A stretch of 17,901 nt of DNA from Phoronis ovalis (Eukaryota > Phoronida > Phoronidae): assembly GCA_028565635.1 (NCBI GenBank), contig JAOXYB010019317.1, forward strand, positions 1 to 17,901, given 5' to 3'. Positions 1 through 17,694 of the stretch are shown piece after piece. The first letter of the stretch is position 1. Each line of letters starts with the position of its first letter. The translations under genes and the position numbers were made by a program. The notes under the pieces are model-generated. The model was not told where the DNA came from, searched no databases, and was given only the letters and a program-made list of their open reading frames with translations.

Positions 1-105
1 CGGTCTGTCCCACCGGGATCCCGGTCCATAACCGGGATATCAAAAAATCTTGGACCGGGATCCCGGCGGGATCCCGCCTGATCCCGCCGGGATCCCGCTT
101 TCAAT
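1..105. repeat. GC-rich GGGATCCCG palindrome cluster
   Basis: Several copies of the palindrome GGGATCCCG, with variants CCGGGATATC and TGATCCCG, sit in about 100 bases of strikingly GC-rich sequence that ends abruptly in AT-rich DNA. It may be the end of a satellite or transposon subterminal repeat continuing beyond the window. Confidence 0.7.
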
Positions 106-129
106 TTTCATTAGGGTAGGTATGTTATG

Positions 130-360
130 GAGCAATGTAAAGCACTGCTCTCTGAAATGTATGAAGCTTGTCTACTATCAGATCTATCCTGGAATATGGA
201 TCAATGTAGGAATTAAGCTTGTCTACTATCAGATCTATCCTGGAATATGGATCAATGTAGGAAGCTTGTCTACTATCAGATCTATCCTGGAATATGGATC
301 AGTTGTTTGGAGTCCTCATTTATAGTAGGTTTGAGAAATTATAAAGGCAGGAGGCAACAT
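130..360 (+). mobile_element. Degenerate LINE (non-LTR retrotransposon) RT fragment, internally triplicated
   Basis: Reading frames across this stretch give pieces of the C-terminal end of a non-LTR reverse transcriptase. NVKHCSLKCMK resembles the segment before the motif. STIRSILEYGSVVWSPHL is the very typical L-RSILEYGSVVWSPH motif. A shifted frame then gives EKL*RQEATF, resembling EKVQRRATRF. Frameshifts and stops make it a dead remnant. The middle motif is repeated three times (units near 164, 215 and 262). Confidence 0.75.
164..301. repeat. Three-copy tandem repeat, 47-51 bp unit
   Basis: Units start with AAGCTTGTCTACTATCAG at 164, 215 and 262 (periods 51 and 47). The first two differ mainly by a 4-bp AATT insertion. 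The third runs on into the intact RT motif. The near identity suggests recent local duplication. Confidence 0.92.
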
Positions 361-1351
361 TTGATAGTACCGTATATCATATTTTTGTTATTTAAAAATA
401 TAACACTCTTACCAGCTTATTGAGCTAAACAGCATGCGAGTTTATTACTTTCAAACTGAATGAGTATTGTTGTCTATAATAATGATACTGTAACAGATTT
501 AAATGCAAGGAAAAAACAAAAGGTATTCATTCTAGGCATGACTGCTTTAATAAATGATGAATAAAAATTGTTAGTCACTTTTAGACATACATGAATTAAA
601 TTGATGTGTTCACTTTGTTTTTGTAAATGTGAATGAACATGAGTGATCTTTATTACAGCATATCTGGCAAGTTGGCAGAATTGTTGAGAGGGAAACTCGG
701 TATTTTCAGACAATTATCTGTTGAAAGCATTGGCAGAATATGAGCTACAGAGTTAGAGTCTCCCAGAGGGGTGGCAGTGAAAATAGTAGTTGGGTACATG
801 TGTCCATTATGAAGAGTAAAAAAATAGCCATTTTTTGGGACTTGTGAGCTCAATATTCATACTCCTTTTGGGACCTATGATCTCGAAGTTTATACTCTTT
901 ATAGGACCTTTTTATCCTAACTGTACTATATGATGACGATCGAAATGGATCGGAAGGACCATGTTTTTTGCAAGTCTTTTTTCAAAACAAATGAGCGTTT
1001 GAAAACTATATCCCATTTCATTTTTGGAACCAGGTAGTAAAAACACACCCTTTTATTATTTTTTGGGACCAAAGTATTGTTTTGTTAGATTTCTGAGATA
1101 CATGTATACCTTTTCAGGGTGTCCTGGGTGCCTGGTATACCGTTTCACCCAGTTTTTTGTAACGAACATGCTTACAAAACTATTATGCTGTCACCTCTCA
1201 TGCTTACAACGGGAGACTTGACACCTACGTTACAGACATAATCCCTCTAAATGTTAACTGTTAGAATGATGTATACCTATGTACACACATTTATGTTGCA
1301 TCTTTTAGAATTCTGTTTTGGATATATCTACACTCATTATCATGTGACATT
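326..1351. other. Upstream flank of IMMP1L, no gene recognised
   Basis: AT-rich sequence. Open frames on both strands are short and give no recognisable protein. At about 834-910 two degenerate units (TTTGGGAC followed by a TGAGCTC or TGATCTC-type core and TATACTC) repeat with a period near 33. The IMMP1L promoter should lie here, but no convincing core element is visible. Confidence 0.5.
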
Positions 1352-1459
1352 ATGGGCATGAAGAAAGCACTTTTTAAAACTATTGGAGTTTTCGGTTATG
1401 TTATACAATATGGATGTATAGCACATTGTACCCTGGAATATGTTGGAGACTTTGTTATG
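1352..1459 (+). CDS. IMMP1L: IMMP1L exon 1
   Basis: Encodes residues 1-36, ending EYVGDFVM in phase 0 before donor GTAAGC. It carries the membrane-anchoring N-terminus. A TTTTAG acceptor-like site at 1303-1308 leaves room for a 5' UTR intron, which cannot be tested here. Confidence 0.9.
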
Positions 1460-4400
1460 GTAAGCAAATGATAATTGGTTTGACAATGTGAAAGTAGAAG
1501 TGTATTTGCTAACATGCGTATGTCATTTTATTATAAATCTTGTCACTGCAGCTATATTCTAGCTGGTGTGCCTTATCTTTTATTAATAAGAGAATATCTG
1601 GAATTATAATCTTCAAAATTTGGCCACACGATGCACATTTTTCATAATAAAGCATTCATGACTTATCTTTTATTAATAAGAAAATCTCCAAAATTCATCT
1701 TGTGAAACAAGTGAGGCCACACTTTTCTAAACACTCGAATCTAGTCAACTCAAGGCTTCTATAAATCTGGTTACACTGCTATATAGAGGTGTGCTATATT
1801 ACTTGTTAAAATAGTGTATCAATTTGTTTCCCCAGGGATTTCATTTGGTCATGTGTGTGTATATATGTTCTTCCTGTATGTCAGATCTCTCTAGCTTCCA
1901 CCAGTAATTGGGACATAAAATAATTTTTCATTCCCCTGAAGTTGTTTTATACAACCCAATTTGTTGAACTCACGCAAACAGTTTCTCTTGCTAGCGCAAT
2001 TTACCAGATGCACTCTTATTGAATGCAGACTTTCATTTGTTAAGCCCGGACCTTTGTCCATTGAGTGGAGACTTTTGTCCAGGCATGTGTGACCATCAGG
2101 GTCCTTTATTCCTCACTCCACGAAAGAATGTCCATGCTCAATAAACTTGCATGGGGAGTGATTCTGGTAAATTGTACTTGCGAGATACCATAAACTGGTT
2201 GTGTACATCCAACGTAAATCAATATTAGGAGAATGAAAAACTATTTTATATCCCAGTCTGTGGATGTTAGGCCGGCTTGTATGTACTGATTAGCTTGACT
2301 ACTAGTATTACAGGGATACATTTGGTCATGATAAATTTGACTTGATAAGTGACAGGCAGATATCATGTTTCCTGTGATCATGTTTAGTAATATCTTTTAA
2401 AATGTTGCTTGTTTTCAGTGTTCTGGTCCTTCCATGGAACCAACAATAAACTCAAAAGATATTTTATTGACAAATCGTATTAGCGTTAGCATGAACAAAG
2501 TTCAAAAGTAAGTATTTAAATAACAAAATCATAACTTTTTGAATTTCTATGTGTAATGGGAAAAAAAAATTGATGACATTTCAACAATAAGGTTCACTAC
2601 TCCTGTTGACACACTTTGTTCTTTGAGGATAATAGTGGGTAGATAAATGAAAAGACTTTTAAAAGTGTACACTTTTGGAAAGACAATAATATAAGGATTA
2701 TGAAAAATTACTTGTCTCACATGATCACATAATTAGCAAGGAAGCCATTTTGGATGAAAACACTTTTTTTAAGACACAAAGTTCAACACCCCTACAAATA
2801 CTATTACAAAACTGAAACTTTGCTAAAATATACTCTCTACAGGGATCTCCAATATGTGTCTCAGATTTTTTTTCCCATTTTAAACGATGTGCTTCTAAAT
2901 ACACAAGTGTCAGAAAAATGAAAAATGTAGCCTGTTGAATTTTGAAAAGACATCACTTTTGAAAAAAGCAAAATTTTAAAGATATCTATTTGAACTTAAT
3001 TTTGGCCAAGTTTGTATCTGCAGGGGTATTGGAAGTCTTACATTTTTTTGAAGTTCGTGCTTTGAAAGCATTCAGTTTTTACCAAAAGTTAGAAAGTGAC
3101 CTGCGATTCTAGCAGGTAATAATTTTTGGGTTAAACACTAGGATTAGAATTAGTGTCTGGGTGTGCACGCATCACAGTTAATGTTTGGGTCAAATGCTAG
3201 GATTGGAATTATTGTCTGGATACAACACTAAGAACCGCCAGTGAGAAGGCGTTTAATGTACAAATATGCAGTGGGCACGGAAAGTACGACGTCGACAGTA
3301 CAAATATGTTTGTCACAACATAAATAATCTACCATTCAGTTACACCCTGATAGAGGTGCGTACCTAGATGGAGTAGTGGCGGGAAAAATCCACTCCATTC
3401 TTTTAGTAGTGTAGATGATCCCTTTTCTGCATGCATAATCATGTGTCAGATGAGAAAACTAAATTTTCGTAGTCTTGAAGTTTCTCTTTTCAAAAATGTA
3501 TACAGTTTTGCTTTTCATTTAACTGCCCAAAATTTAACAAGCAGTTTATATAGCTCCAAAAAGTTGTGCCGAACTGTACTTGCCACCTTAAATTGGCATT
3601 TTCATGTTTTAAATAAACATGTGGCTGTGGTACCTTAATAAATGTGATAATTTTGTTATGGTTATCCTATTTCCTAGAAGGTCTTAAACATTTTGGGCTA
3701 TGGTAACGTGGGTGTTATTTCTGTTTGTAGAGAAGATATTGTTTATTGCATGCTTGGAAACATTCTGTGCATTTTGGACTGATAACAGTATTATTATTCT
3801 ATTTGTAGGGGAGATATTGTTATCGCACGTTCACCTACCAATCCTCATTACTACATATGTAAAAGAATAACTGCTGTTGAGGGAGATAAAGTCTGTGAAG
3901 ATTTAACTGCTTCATATAAAACACATAAATTTGTAAGTTACAGGGACCTGTGATGTATTTGTACAGTCTTTATACTGAATCAGACATTTATATTATCAAT
4001 TTTACAGCACAGGACAATATTATAAACTAGACTAAGTACAACGTTTGATTTTTGTTTACAGATACCAAGAGGTCATGTGTGGCTAGAAGGTGATAATAAG
4101 GAAAATTCCTCCGACTCCCGATCATATGGTCCAGTGCCTTATGGACTAATCCGAAGCAAAGTGTTTTTTAAGGTAACCTGATAAGGTTTGAAAACATTTT
4201 AGGGATGTACATGATTTAATTTCCACATTTTATTAGTTGACAGTTTTTTTGTTGGGCTTTCTGTTCATAAATGTACCACTTTAACTCCAACAACATGCGT
4301 TTCTGTGAACATTTCTTTTCTGGTAAAATATGATAAAATTCTGAAGTATCCGCAACTTATAACGCAAATTATTCCTTGGTTTGACATAGAGGGGAAAGTC

Positions 4401-4849
4401 ACTCCTCACAAGCCAGTCAGGCTCCAGCAAGAATCTCAGAAATGATTACATAGCCATGTGAAACCCACCAGTCTGCTTATACTCACCAGTCAGGCTCCAG
4501 CAAGAATCTCAGAAATGATTACATAGCCATGTGAAACCCACCAGTCTGCTTATGCTCACCTTATTTCTTTGGTTCCCTCTGCATTTCTCCAATGAATGCA
4601 ATGCTACAGTAGTGATTTATCAAATAGACAGTGCTGATATGTCATTTTTACACTTGCAGATTTGGCAGGAAAATTAAATCTCACATTTAACCACAAGCAG
4701 TAAATAATGAAATGTAATTTTTATTGTGAAATAGTGTTTTTTTGCAGCTTTGGCCAGTCAATGAAGCAGGCTTCATCAAAAATATAAACAATACTTGTAA
4801 AGATACAGATAGTAAAGACATTGTAATGGAGTTATCTAGAGATAGCTAG
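1352..4849 (+). CDS. IMMP1L: Mitochondrial inner membrane protease subunit 1 (IMMP1L), complete, 5 exons
   Basis: Exons 1352-1459, 2419-2507, 3809-3932, 4062-4172 and 4748-4849 join in frame with GT-AG introns to give 177 residues (human about 166). The protein is an S26-family signal peptidase of the inner mitochondrial membrane. In the family it pairs with IMMP2L and removes bipartite sorting signals of intermembrane-space proteins. Visible evidence: an N-terminal hydrophobic stretch (about residues 8-27) containing IQYGCIAHC; box B motif SGPSMEPT with nucleophile Ser41; [10 protein letters not shown]; catalytic Lys84 in ICKRI; and GHVWLEGDN at 111-119 followed by DSRSYGP. The CKR lysine context and sequence IQYGCIAHC point to subunit 1 rather than IMMP2L. 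The start at 1352 has a strong context (A at -3, G at +4); an in-frame ATG at 1358 is the alternative. The last 20 or so residues are polar and not recognisably conserved. The gene converges on the ABTB gene. Confidence 0.95.
1572..1771. repeat. Diverged ~100-bp tandem duplication in IMMP1L intron 1
   Basis: CTTATCTTTTATTAATAAGA occurs at 1572 and 1672. Each copy is followed by an AATCT/AATTC stretch and GGCCACAC. The repeated core has its own CTTAT/ATAAG inverted ends. Confidence 0.7.
1891..2270. mobile_element. 380-bp fold-back (hairpin) element in IMMP1L intron 1
   Basis: The two halves are imperfect inverted repeats along nearly their whole length, centred near 2080. Paired blocks include TGGGACATAAAATAATTTTT with the complement of 2238-2255, GCAATTTACCAGATGCACTC (1996-2015) with 2156-2176, and CGGACCTTTGTCC with GGACATTCTTTCG on the other arm. 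No coding capacity. It looks like a MITE or foldback transposon; no family was identified. Confidence 0.75.
2419..2507 (+). CDS. IMMP1L: IMMP1L exon 2 (catalytic serine)
   Basis: Starts after GTTTTCAG with CSGPSMEPT, the box B motif holding nucleophile Ser41, and ends in phase 2 at GTAAGT. The split codon AA/G gives the lysine just before GDIVIARS. Confidence 0.93.
2771..3040. repeat. Imperfect inverted repeat in IMMP1L intron 2
   Basis: 2771-2829 (AAGACACAAAGTTCAACACC and on, with AACTTTGCTAAAAT) pairs with the reverse complement of 2998-3040 (ATTTTGGCCAAGTT, CAGGGGTATTGG). The loop is about 170 bases. Weaker than the intron 1 fold-back. Confidence 0.5.
3125..3230. repeat. Two-copy 59-bp tandem repeat in IMMP1L intron 2
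   Basis: TTTGGGTTAAACACTAGGAT at 3125 and TTTGGGTCAAATGCTAGGAT at 3184, each followed by GGAATT/AGAATT and a GTCTGG block. Confidence 0.75.
3721..3745 (+). repeat. Duplicated pseudo-acceptor ahead of IMMP1L exon 3
   Basis: CTGTTTGTAGAGAAGATATT matches the true exon 3 start at 3799 (CTATTTGTAGGGGAGATATT) with three differences over 23 bases, 78 bp upstream. Splicing here would give EDIVYCML and a stop after 17 codons, before the catalytic lysine. Confidence 0.75.
3809..3932 (+). CDS. IMMP1L: IMMP1L exon 3 (catalytic lysine)
   Basis: Acceptor ATTTGTAG at 3801-3808. Encodes [10 protein letters not shown] through [14 protein letters not shown], including general-base Lys84, and ends in phase 0 at KF before GTAAGT. 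A near copy of its acceptor and first bases lies 78 bp upstream (see the 3721-3745 entry). Confidence 0.94.
4062..4172 (+). CDS. IMMP1L: IMMP1L exon 4 (box E)
   Basis: Thirty-seven codons starting [12 protein letters not shown] and running through [13 protein letters not shown] to FFK, the conserved box E region of type I signal peptidases. Acceptor TTTACAG, donor GTAACC. Confidence 0.95.
4413..4558. repeat. 73-bp tandem duplication in IMMP1L intron 4
   Basis: Two adjacent copies, 4413-4485 and 4486-4558, differ at one base (TTATACTCA versus TTATGCTCA). This is a very recent duplication. Confidence 0.97.
4748..4849 (+). CDS. IMMP1L: IMMP1L exon 5 and stop
   Basis: Acceptor TTTTTTGCAG. Encodes [12 protein letters not shown], matching the conserved C-terminal WPL-DFGF segment of the family, then a polar lineage-specific tail ending in TAG at 4847-4849. 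I see no AATAAA within several hundred bases; the first clear one is at 5790-5795. Confidence 0.92.
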   Translation, partial: LWPVNEAGFIKNINNTCKDTDSKDIVMELSRDS

Positions 4850-5220
4850 TGATGAAGAGTACACAATTGAAAGAGAAGTATCTGCTGCAATGGTAAAGTA
4901 AGAGTTCTAGTATGATGTCAGCATGAGCAAGACGCACAAAAATATTCAAGAGGCAAACTCATTGCTTGTGTAATGGTGGAACCATGTTGTTTTGACAACA
5001 AGAATTCTAGTCAACAGCCCTGATTTTTCATAGACAGTACAGGTTGTGAGGAGAACATATTCAAATCTTATACCTAACAATGGAGACCAATGGTTGACTC
5101 GTTTGCTTGATGAAAAAAGTTTCCAGTATTGTTTGACTCCTTCATGTGAAAACGCTGACTTGTGCATTAACATTGCTCAGTAAAAACCTAGTCAAAATAA
5201 GCAAACAAAAGGTGTATATG

Positions 5221-5410
5221 CACTGGGACTTCATTAACTAGTTTGAAGCCAGTAGTAAAATTAACTAGTATGTCCATTTTTCACAGTGTAGACACAACTA
5301 AGTCTACTCGAGGGTTATACCCTGCTGGTTAGGTAATATAGAAACATATGTGGACACAACACTAACTGGTTTATTTTTACCCAGCTTCAAACTAGTTTGA
5401 AAACCCAGTG
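5221..5410. mobile_element. 190-bp MITE-like element with CACTGGG...CCCAGTG ends
   Basis: The ends CACTGGG (5221-5227) and CCCAGTG (5404-5410) are perfect inverted repeats. The arms also share ACTAGTTTGAAGC and a TAAAAT-AAC-AGT block in inverted order. No coding capacity and no clear target-site duplication. The terminal CACTG is shared by several DNA transposon superfamilies, so I do not assign one. Confidence 0.75.
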
Positions 5411-8400
5411 TAAATATAGCTAAATACTGTAAATTAAGATTGTACTGATAAATGGTGTCAATGTCACAAGGTCTGTGATCATACGCTGCATGCATGCAAC
5501 TGTAGCAACAGTTAGCATGTTTTACCTTTTATGTACACAAAATTACCCATTAATTAGTAACTAGTTGAAAGTCCTTCATTGATTTGTCTTGCTTATATTA
5601 TTGACAGTAAATTGTCATTCAGTGAAGTTTGTAAGAAAAATTAGAAAATCTACCAAATAGAACAAATACTTGAATGAGCATTTTTTCTGAAATCAGAATG
5701 ATTATATATTCTGCTCATGATTTCCTTACTAGACAGCCCTAGGTTTGGTATTGCAGTCTTAGGTCTTCATGTTAGGTTCACTTTCATTTAATAAAACAAA
5801 TGGGACACTTTATCTGATTAGCTGATTAGATCTTTTATTGTCGGGTGACTTTCTTCACAGGGAATACATATTGGGAACAGTTTGCATATCAAAACCCTTT
5901 TCCCAACAAGTCCCTGAAGTTTGTTAGAATAACTGTAAAGAAATGAAGAAATTGTTATTCAGTGTTGCACACATGTTGAGATGCAATGACAAACTTATTA
6001 ACTCATTTAATTTTGTATCAAAAAAGGTCACATTCTACAGTTTACAGTTTCATTCGTAATTGGTCAAGACGATTGGACCACTCTAAACAGATTTTTTCTG
6101 TGTTCAGTAGTATCCCACCTGGAATTGACTCAGCTTGTTATGTTTCTTGTTACTGAATTCTTAATATTCTATTTCAAGCATGCCAACTTTCAGTTGTGTT
6201 ATTTTGTCTACAGCAATTTCATGGAAATGTGTTTGCTTAGCATCCCTGTTTACTGACTGGGTTCTAGTAAAAAAATTTGTATTTATTATTCAAAAATAAT
6301 AATAAGCTGATCTCCAGCTGCTGTTGCTTATTAATGGACAGTAGATCCCCTGCTTGGGGAAGTAGTCTTCTTAAATCGGGATAATTATCTGAGAATTAAA
6401 GGGCAGATGTTCATTCCATTCTTTTTCAAACTTCCACTCAGCATAGCTGATACTTGGTGCTGATTTTGAATACTGCATTTGATATTTGTATTTTGCATTT
6501 TCTGCAAGATTGTGTCAAGTAATATTCACTACCTAAGTTTTTACACAGAAGAAGATATTTCTCTGTTGAGTTAGTTCTTTTAAATGGAAATCTGTGATTC
6601 ACACTCTTATTGTCACTTACACTGAAAAAGATTAAGTATAGACCCCTTGCTATAATACAATAAATAAAAGGACAACTATTTGCAGTACATTGGTATTTGT
6701 AAAGTAACATACAAAATGTAAAATATAATCTGGGGTTAAACATCCACATTTTAAGTAAAGTAGTAATATTCACATCATTCCAAACTTCATTACTGCTTCA
6801 TGGTATAAAGGGTTCTTTCAAATTCAGAGTTGTAGCTGTTGGCTTTACTCATGATTGAATTAATACCGTTGCACTAAATTTTAAGCTGTATGGCTTCATA
6901 TTTTAGAACTTGCACAGAGATTGATGTCAGGGGCTTAGCTAACCTTGATTAATGTGGAGGTACAATTGAAACTTTGAGCGGCGGAATGCTACAAACAAGC
7001 TATTGTTGAAATTTATAATGCAAATCCTGGCTTCTGGTGAGTTTTTGAAGCTATTTTAAGACCTGTGTGTCTTAAAATTATTCACTATTTTGCCCTGGAT
7101 ACTTATACCTTCCCAAATAGTCCATAAGTTACTTATTCCCCTCATACAACGTAGATTATACCAGTGAATGAGGTACAATACTTATTATCCATATAGACAA
7201 AACTCTAATATAGTAATTTGCCTCAGTTACTTTGCCAATTAAATGGAATCTCGACGGTTCGTCATGTGATTTAAGGATTTTGATACTGGATACCTAATGA
7301 AATTTTTCTGGAATTTCAATATCTAATCTACAACACCATGGTTTATGATTAATATTGCCGATGTTTGCAAAAATGGAAAGGTTAATGCATTTTGGAAGTT
7401 GAATTTGTCTGCTATTATATCTTCCACAACTGGATAGATTTTCCAAAACATATTCTTGTAAATCTTTGATGCTTGAAGTAACTTCACATGTAATCAACTG
7501 GTTATTTTACACCATCTTTTGGGAATACAATAATTGCTAACCAGTCTAGGAAGGTAAAAGCGCATAGTTAACAGATATGTAAGGGTATGTAATAGTAATT
7601 ATTGTTGCAAGGCATTTTGCTTTCAATTTTATTGTAATTTTTAAGTTTGATTAGGGTCATTGAAAGAATTTGCAGACAAAATAAAGTATTTGTTAATACT
7701 GTACTTTAAATTAAACCACAGTACACATATCAAGGTCGTTGTTAATTCATATGATTGTATAGATAATGTAAAAAAGTAAAGAAAAACGTACAAAATTTTA
7801 CTGTTTTATTCTATTACAATGTATATTGACAAAGCCGGAACATACTAACTATGGAAGCTAGAAGCAGTATACAACCATTTATGATAAATACATGGTTAAA
7901 CTTGTAAAATAAATTATTCAAGTAGAAAATTAAATGATTTGATAAATTAACATAGTCATAGTTGTACATAATGTGTAATCCACATAGTGTATTGTTAATA
8001 CACAGACTTGAATTTGATTAAAATACCTTATAAGATTATTATACTGTTATGCCTATTTAATACTTAATAAAAAATTTATTAAAATATTTATACTTTCTGC
8101 AGTTTTTATCGCTGTTAGCTAGCAAATATAAACTATACTCCTTTCAGAAAATATTTTTGGAAGGCAAACTGAAACTAAACAATAGTAACTTTTACTACTT
8201 GAGCTGATATGGGTAACATTTTAAAACAGTTTCAGATCAAAAGATTGTTCAACTGATATGTTGACACCAAATTCATAACCCTCTGAAACTTGGTCCAATG
8301 ACATGTTCTCATGCTTCATATCTGACATGATACTACCACTAATAAATAATTGCATGCTATGAGTATTATGAATTTAAAACTATCAATGAAAAATATCGGT

Positions 8401-8419
8401 GACATTTCTTACTTTGTCT

Positions 8420-8425
8420 TTTAAT
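8420..8425 (-). promoter_or_regulatory. Candidate poly(A) signal ATTAAA for the ABTB-like gene
   Basis: TTTAAT on the + strand reads ATTAAA on the gene strand, about 175 bases past the stop codon. Hexamers like this are common by chance in AT-rich DNA. Confidence 0.25.
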
Positions 8426-8599
8426 TTGTGACATATAACATGAGGACAATAAATGCGAGGTAATTAAAAATTCAGTCAGAAATGTACCAATTTTAAACAA
8501 TCTTGCTAGGTTACACCAACCTAGGTATATTACATAGAAGACAGCGCACAACATGACAAAAAAGCTGCATGTCTGCAAACAATACGAAAAACATGCCTC

Positions 8600-16486
<7,887 letters not shown>

Positions 16487-16981
16487 CTAGTGTCAAAACA
16501 AATACATTAATTTAAATACATATGTTTGATCATCCAAATAATTTATTTGTTTTAGCAACATTTTACAAAGTGCAATAAAAAAGCATGAGATAAACCAAGT
16601 GCAGGGTTAAGTTCTTTTATACCAGTATACAGACAAGACAGTTATGTGGGTCACTTTAAATGAGATTTGATTTGTTTTAATCTGAGATAAAGGCACATGT
16701 CTTTTAAAATCTAAACACAATTTATTTGTATGCATTGCAAAGTAAGAATTGCACTTGATGACCTTTTACAAGTTAACAAGTGCATACCTGTTAAATCAAA
16801 AATTAATAATTAATTTAGCATGACAGATTTGCCCAACTTTGTATGCTGCACGATAAAAAGTCAACAGATCTATATTATCCATAAATCAAGATTAAATATT
16901 AATTTTCTGCGTCAATTTTTGTCAACAAATTGTTATGATGCAGTGAAGTATGTTTGATTGACCCTGGGAGATTTGACATGC

Positions 16982-17266
16982 AATTTTGCTGAAGAATGTA
17001 CCTGAAATGCACCTGAATGGACAATTAAACAGATCATGCAAACATATTGCTGTAGATTGTAATTTATTTTTCATTAACATATTGCTGCTTTACCTGATCA
17101 ACAGGCGTTTTGGGACTATTAAATTTTGCACAAGAACACAGCTGAAATGCATCTGAACAGACAATTGAATATAGCTATCACATTGCAGTTCATTGTAATT
17201 GTAATAGTCATTGTAATAGGAAGCCACTGGTTTACAAAGAAAGCAGGCGTTTTGGGACTATTAAGT
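16982..17266. repeat. Diverged ~140-bp tandem repeat
   Basis: AATTTTGC at 16982 and 17122 starts two units that share GAAATGCACCTGAATGGACA / GAAATGCATCTGAACAGACA and ATTG-rich tails. CAGGCGTTTTGGGACTATTA is identical at 17102 and 17244. The period is 140-142. Confidence 0.85.
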
Positions 17267-17558
17267 AATCATACAAATTAATTTATGATACTAGTCATAA
17301 CGTTGTGTTCATGACTGGCAATTTTGCTACTATTTTTTATAAGAAATGTCAACGACCTGGTAATAGTACTAATATAAAATCACTTTGTTTAATAACAAAC
17401 ACGTTTGAGAAAAATTCACAATTAGTAAAGTAAGTGGATTAAATAATGTGTCATCACTAGATTTAATTAATAAGTGTATTTCAGAACAAAAATGTACTGA
17501 CACTTGCTAAACTAAACAAGGTAAAGACATGGATTCTTAAAAATGGTTAAATTCAAAC

Positions 17559-17690
17559 ATGTCCGTGTATAAAACATCAAGTGTCAGAAACGGCTACCTC
17601 AGTGCAATAGCCAACGAAAGTGGTGGAAACAGGCCAACACATGGACGAATGGTGTTTATGAGAATACTCAATAATACTAACAATTACTAG
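17559..17690 (+). other. Short unrecognised open frame (43 codons)
   Basis: ATG at 17559 to TAG at 17688-17690. The middle part (SAIANESGGNRPTHGRM) has near-normal coding composition and is more GC-rich than the flanks. No homology recognised. It could be a fragment of a mobile element or chance. Confidence 0.2.
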
Positions 17691-17694
17691 GCCC

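Larger units (their letters stand above)
4850..8599. other. Intergenic region between convergent 3' ends
   Basis: It holds 3.75 kb of AT-rich sequence with only short, compositionally random open frames and no homology I recognise. It holds the 5221-5410 element and (AAT)-rich simple sequence near 6290-6305. Candidate poly(A) hexamers are AATAAA at 5790-5795 on the + strand, and ATTAAA at 8420-8425 and AATAAA at 8075-8080 on the - strand. The 3' UTRs of both genes should lie here. Confidence 0.6.
16487..17694. other. Sequence upstream of the first visible ABTB-like exon
   Basis: The missing N-terminal exons should lie in this direction, but neither strand gives a match to the family's N-terminal region. 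The stretch holds the 16982-17266 tandem repeat and a short, GC-richer open frame at 17559-17690. It is either a long intron or contains exons too divergent to recognise. Confidence 0.5.

Noticed and set aside
50-325. 91-codon + strand frame over the left-edge repeats
   Set aside because: The frame arises from the GGGATCCCG cluster and the 51-bp repeat. The recognisable RT motif is in other frames, so this is not a gene.
474-853. Two overlapping - strand open frames upstream of IMMP1L
   Set aside because: No homology, no splice support, and partly covered by a degenerate repeat.
6438-6773. 111-codon - strand open frame, the longest in the intergenic region
   Set aside because: Composition follows the AT-rich background, no domain or motif, and no adjoining exon that would extend it.
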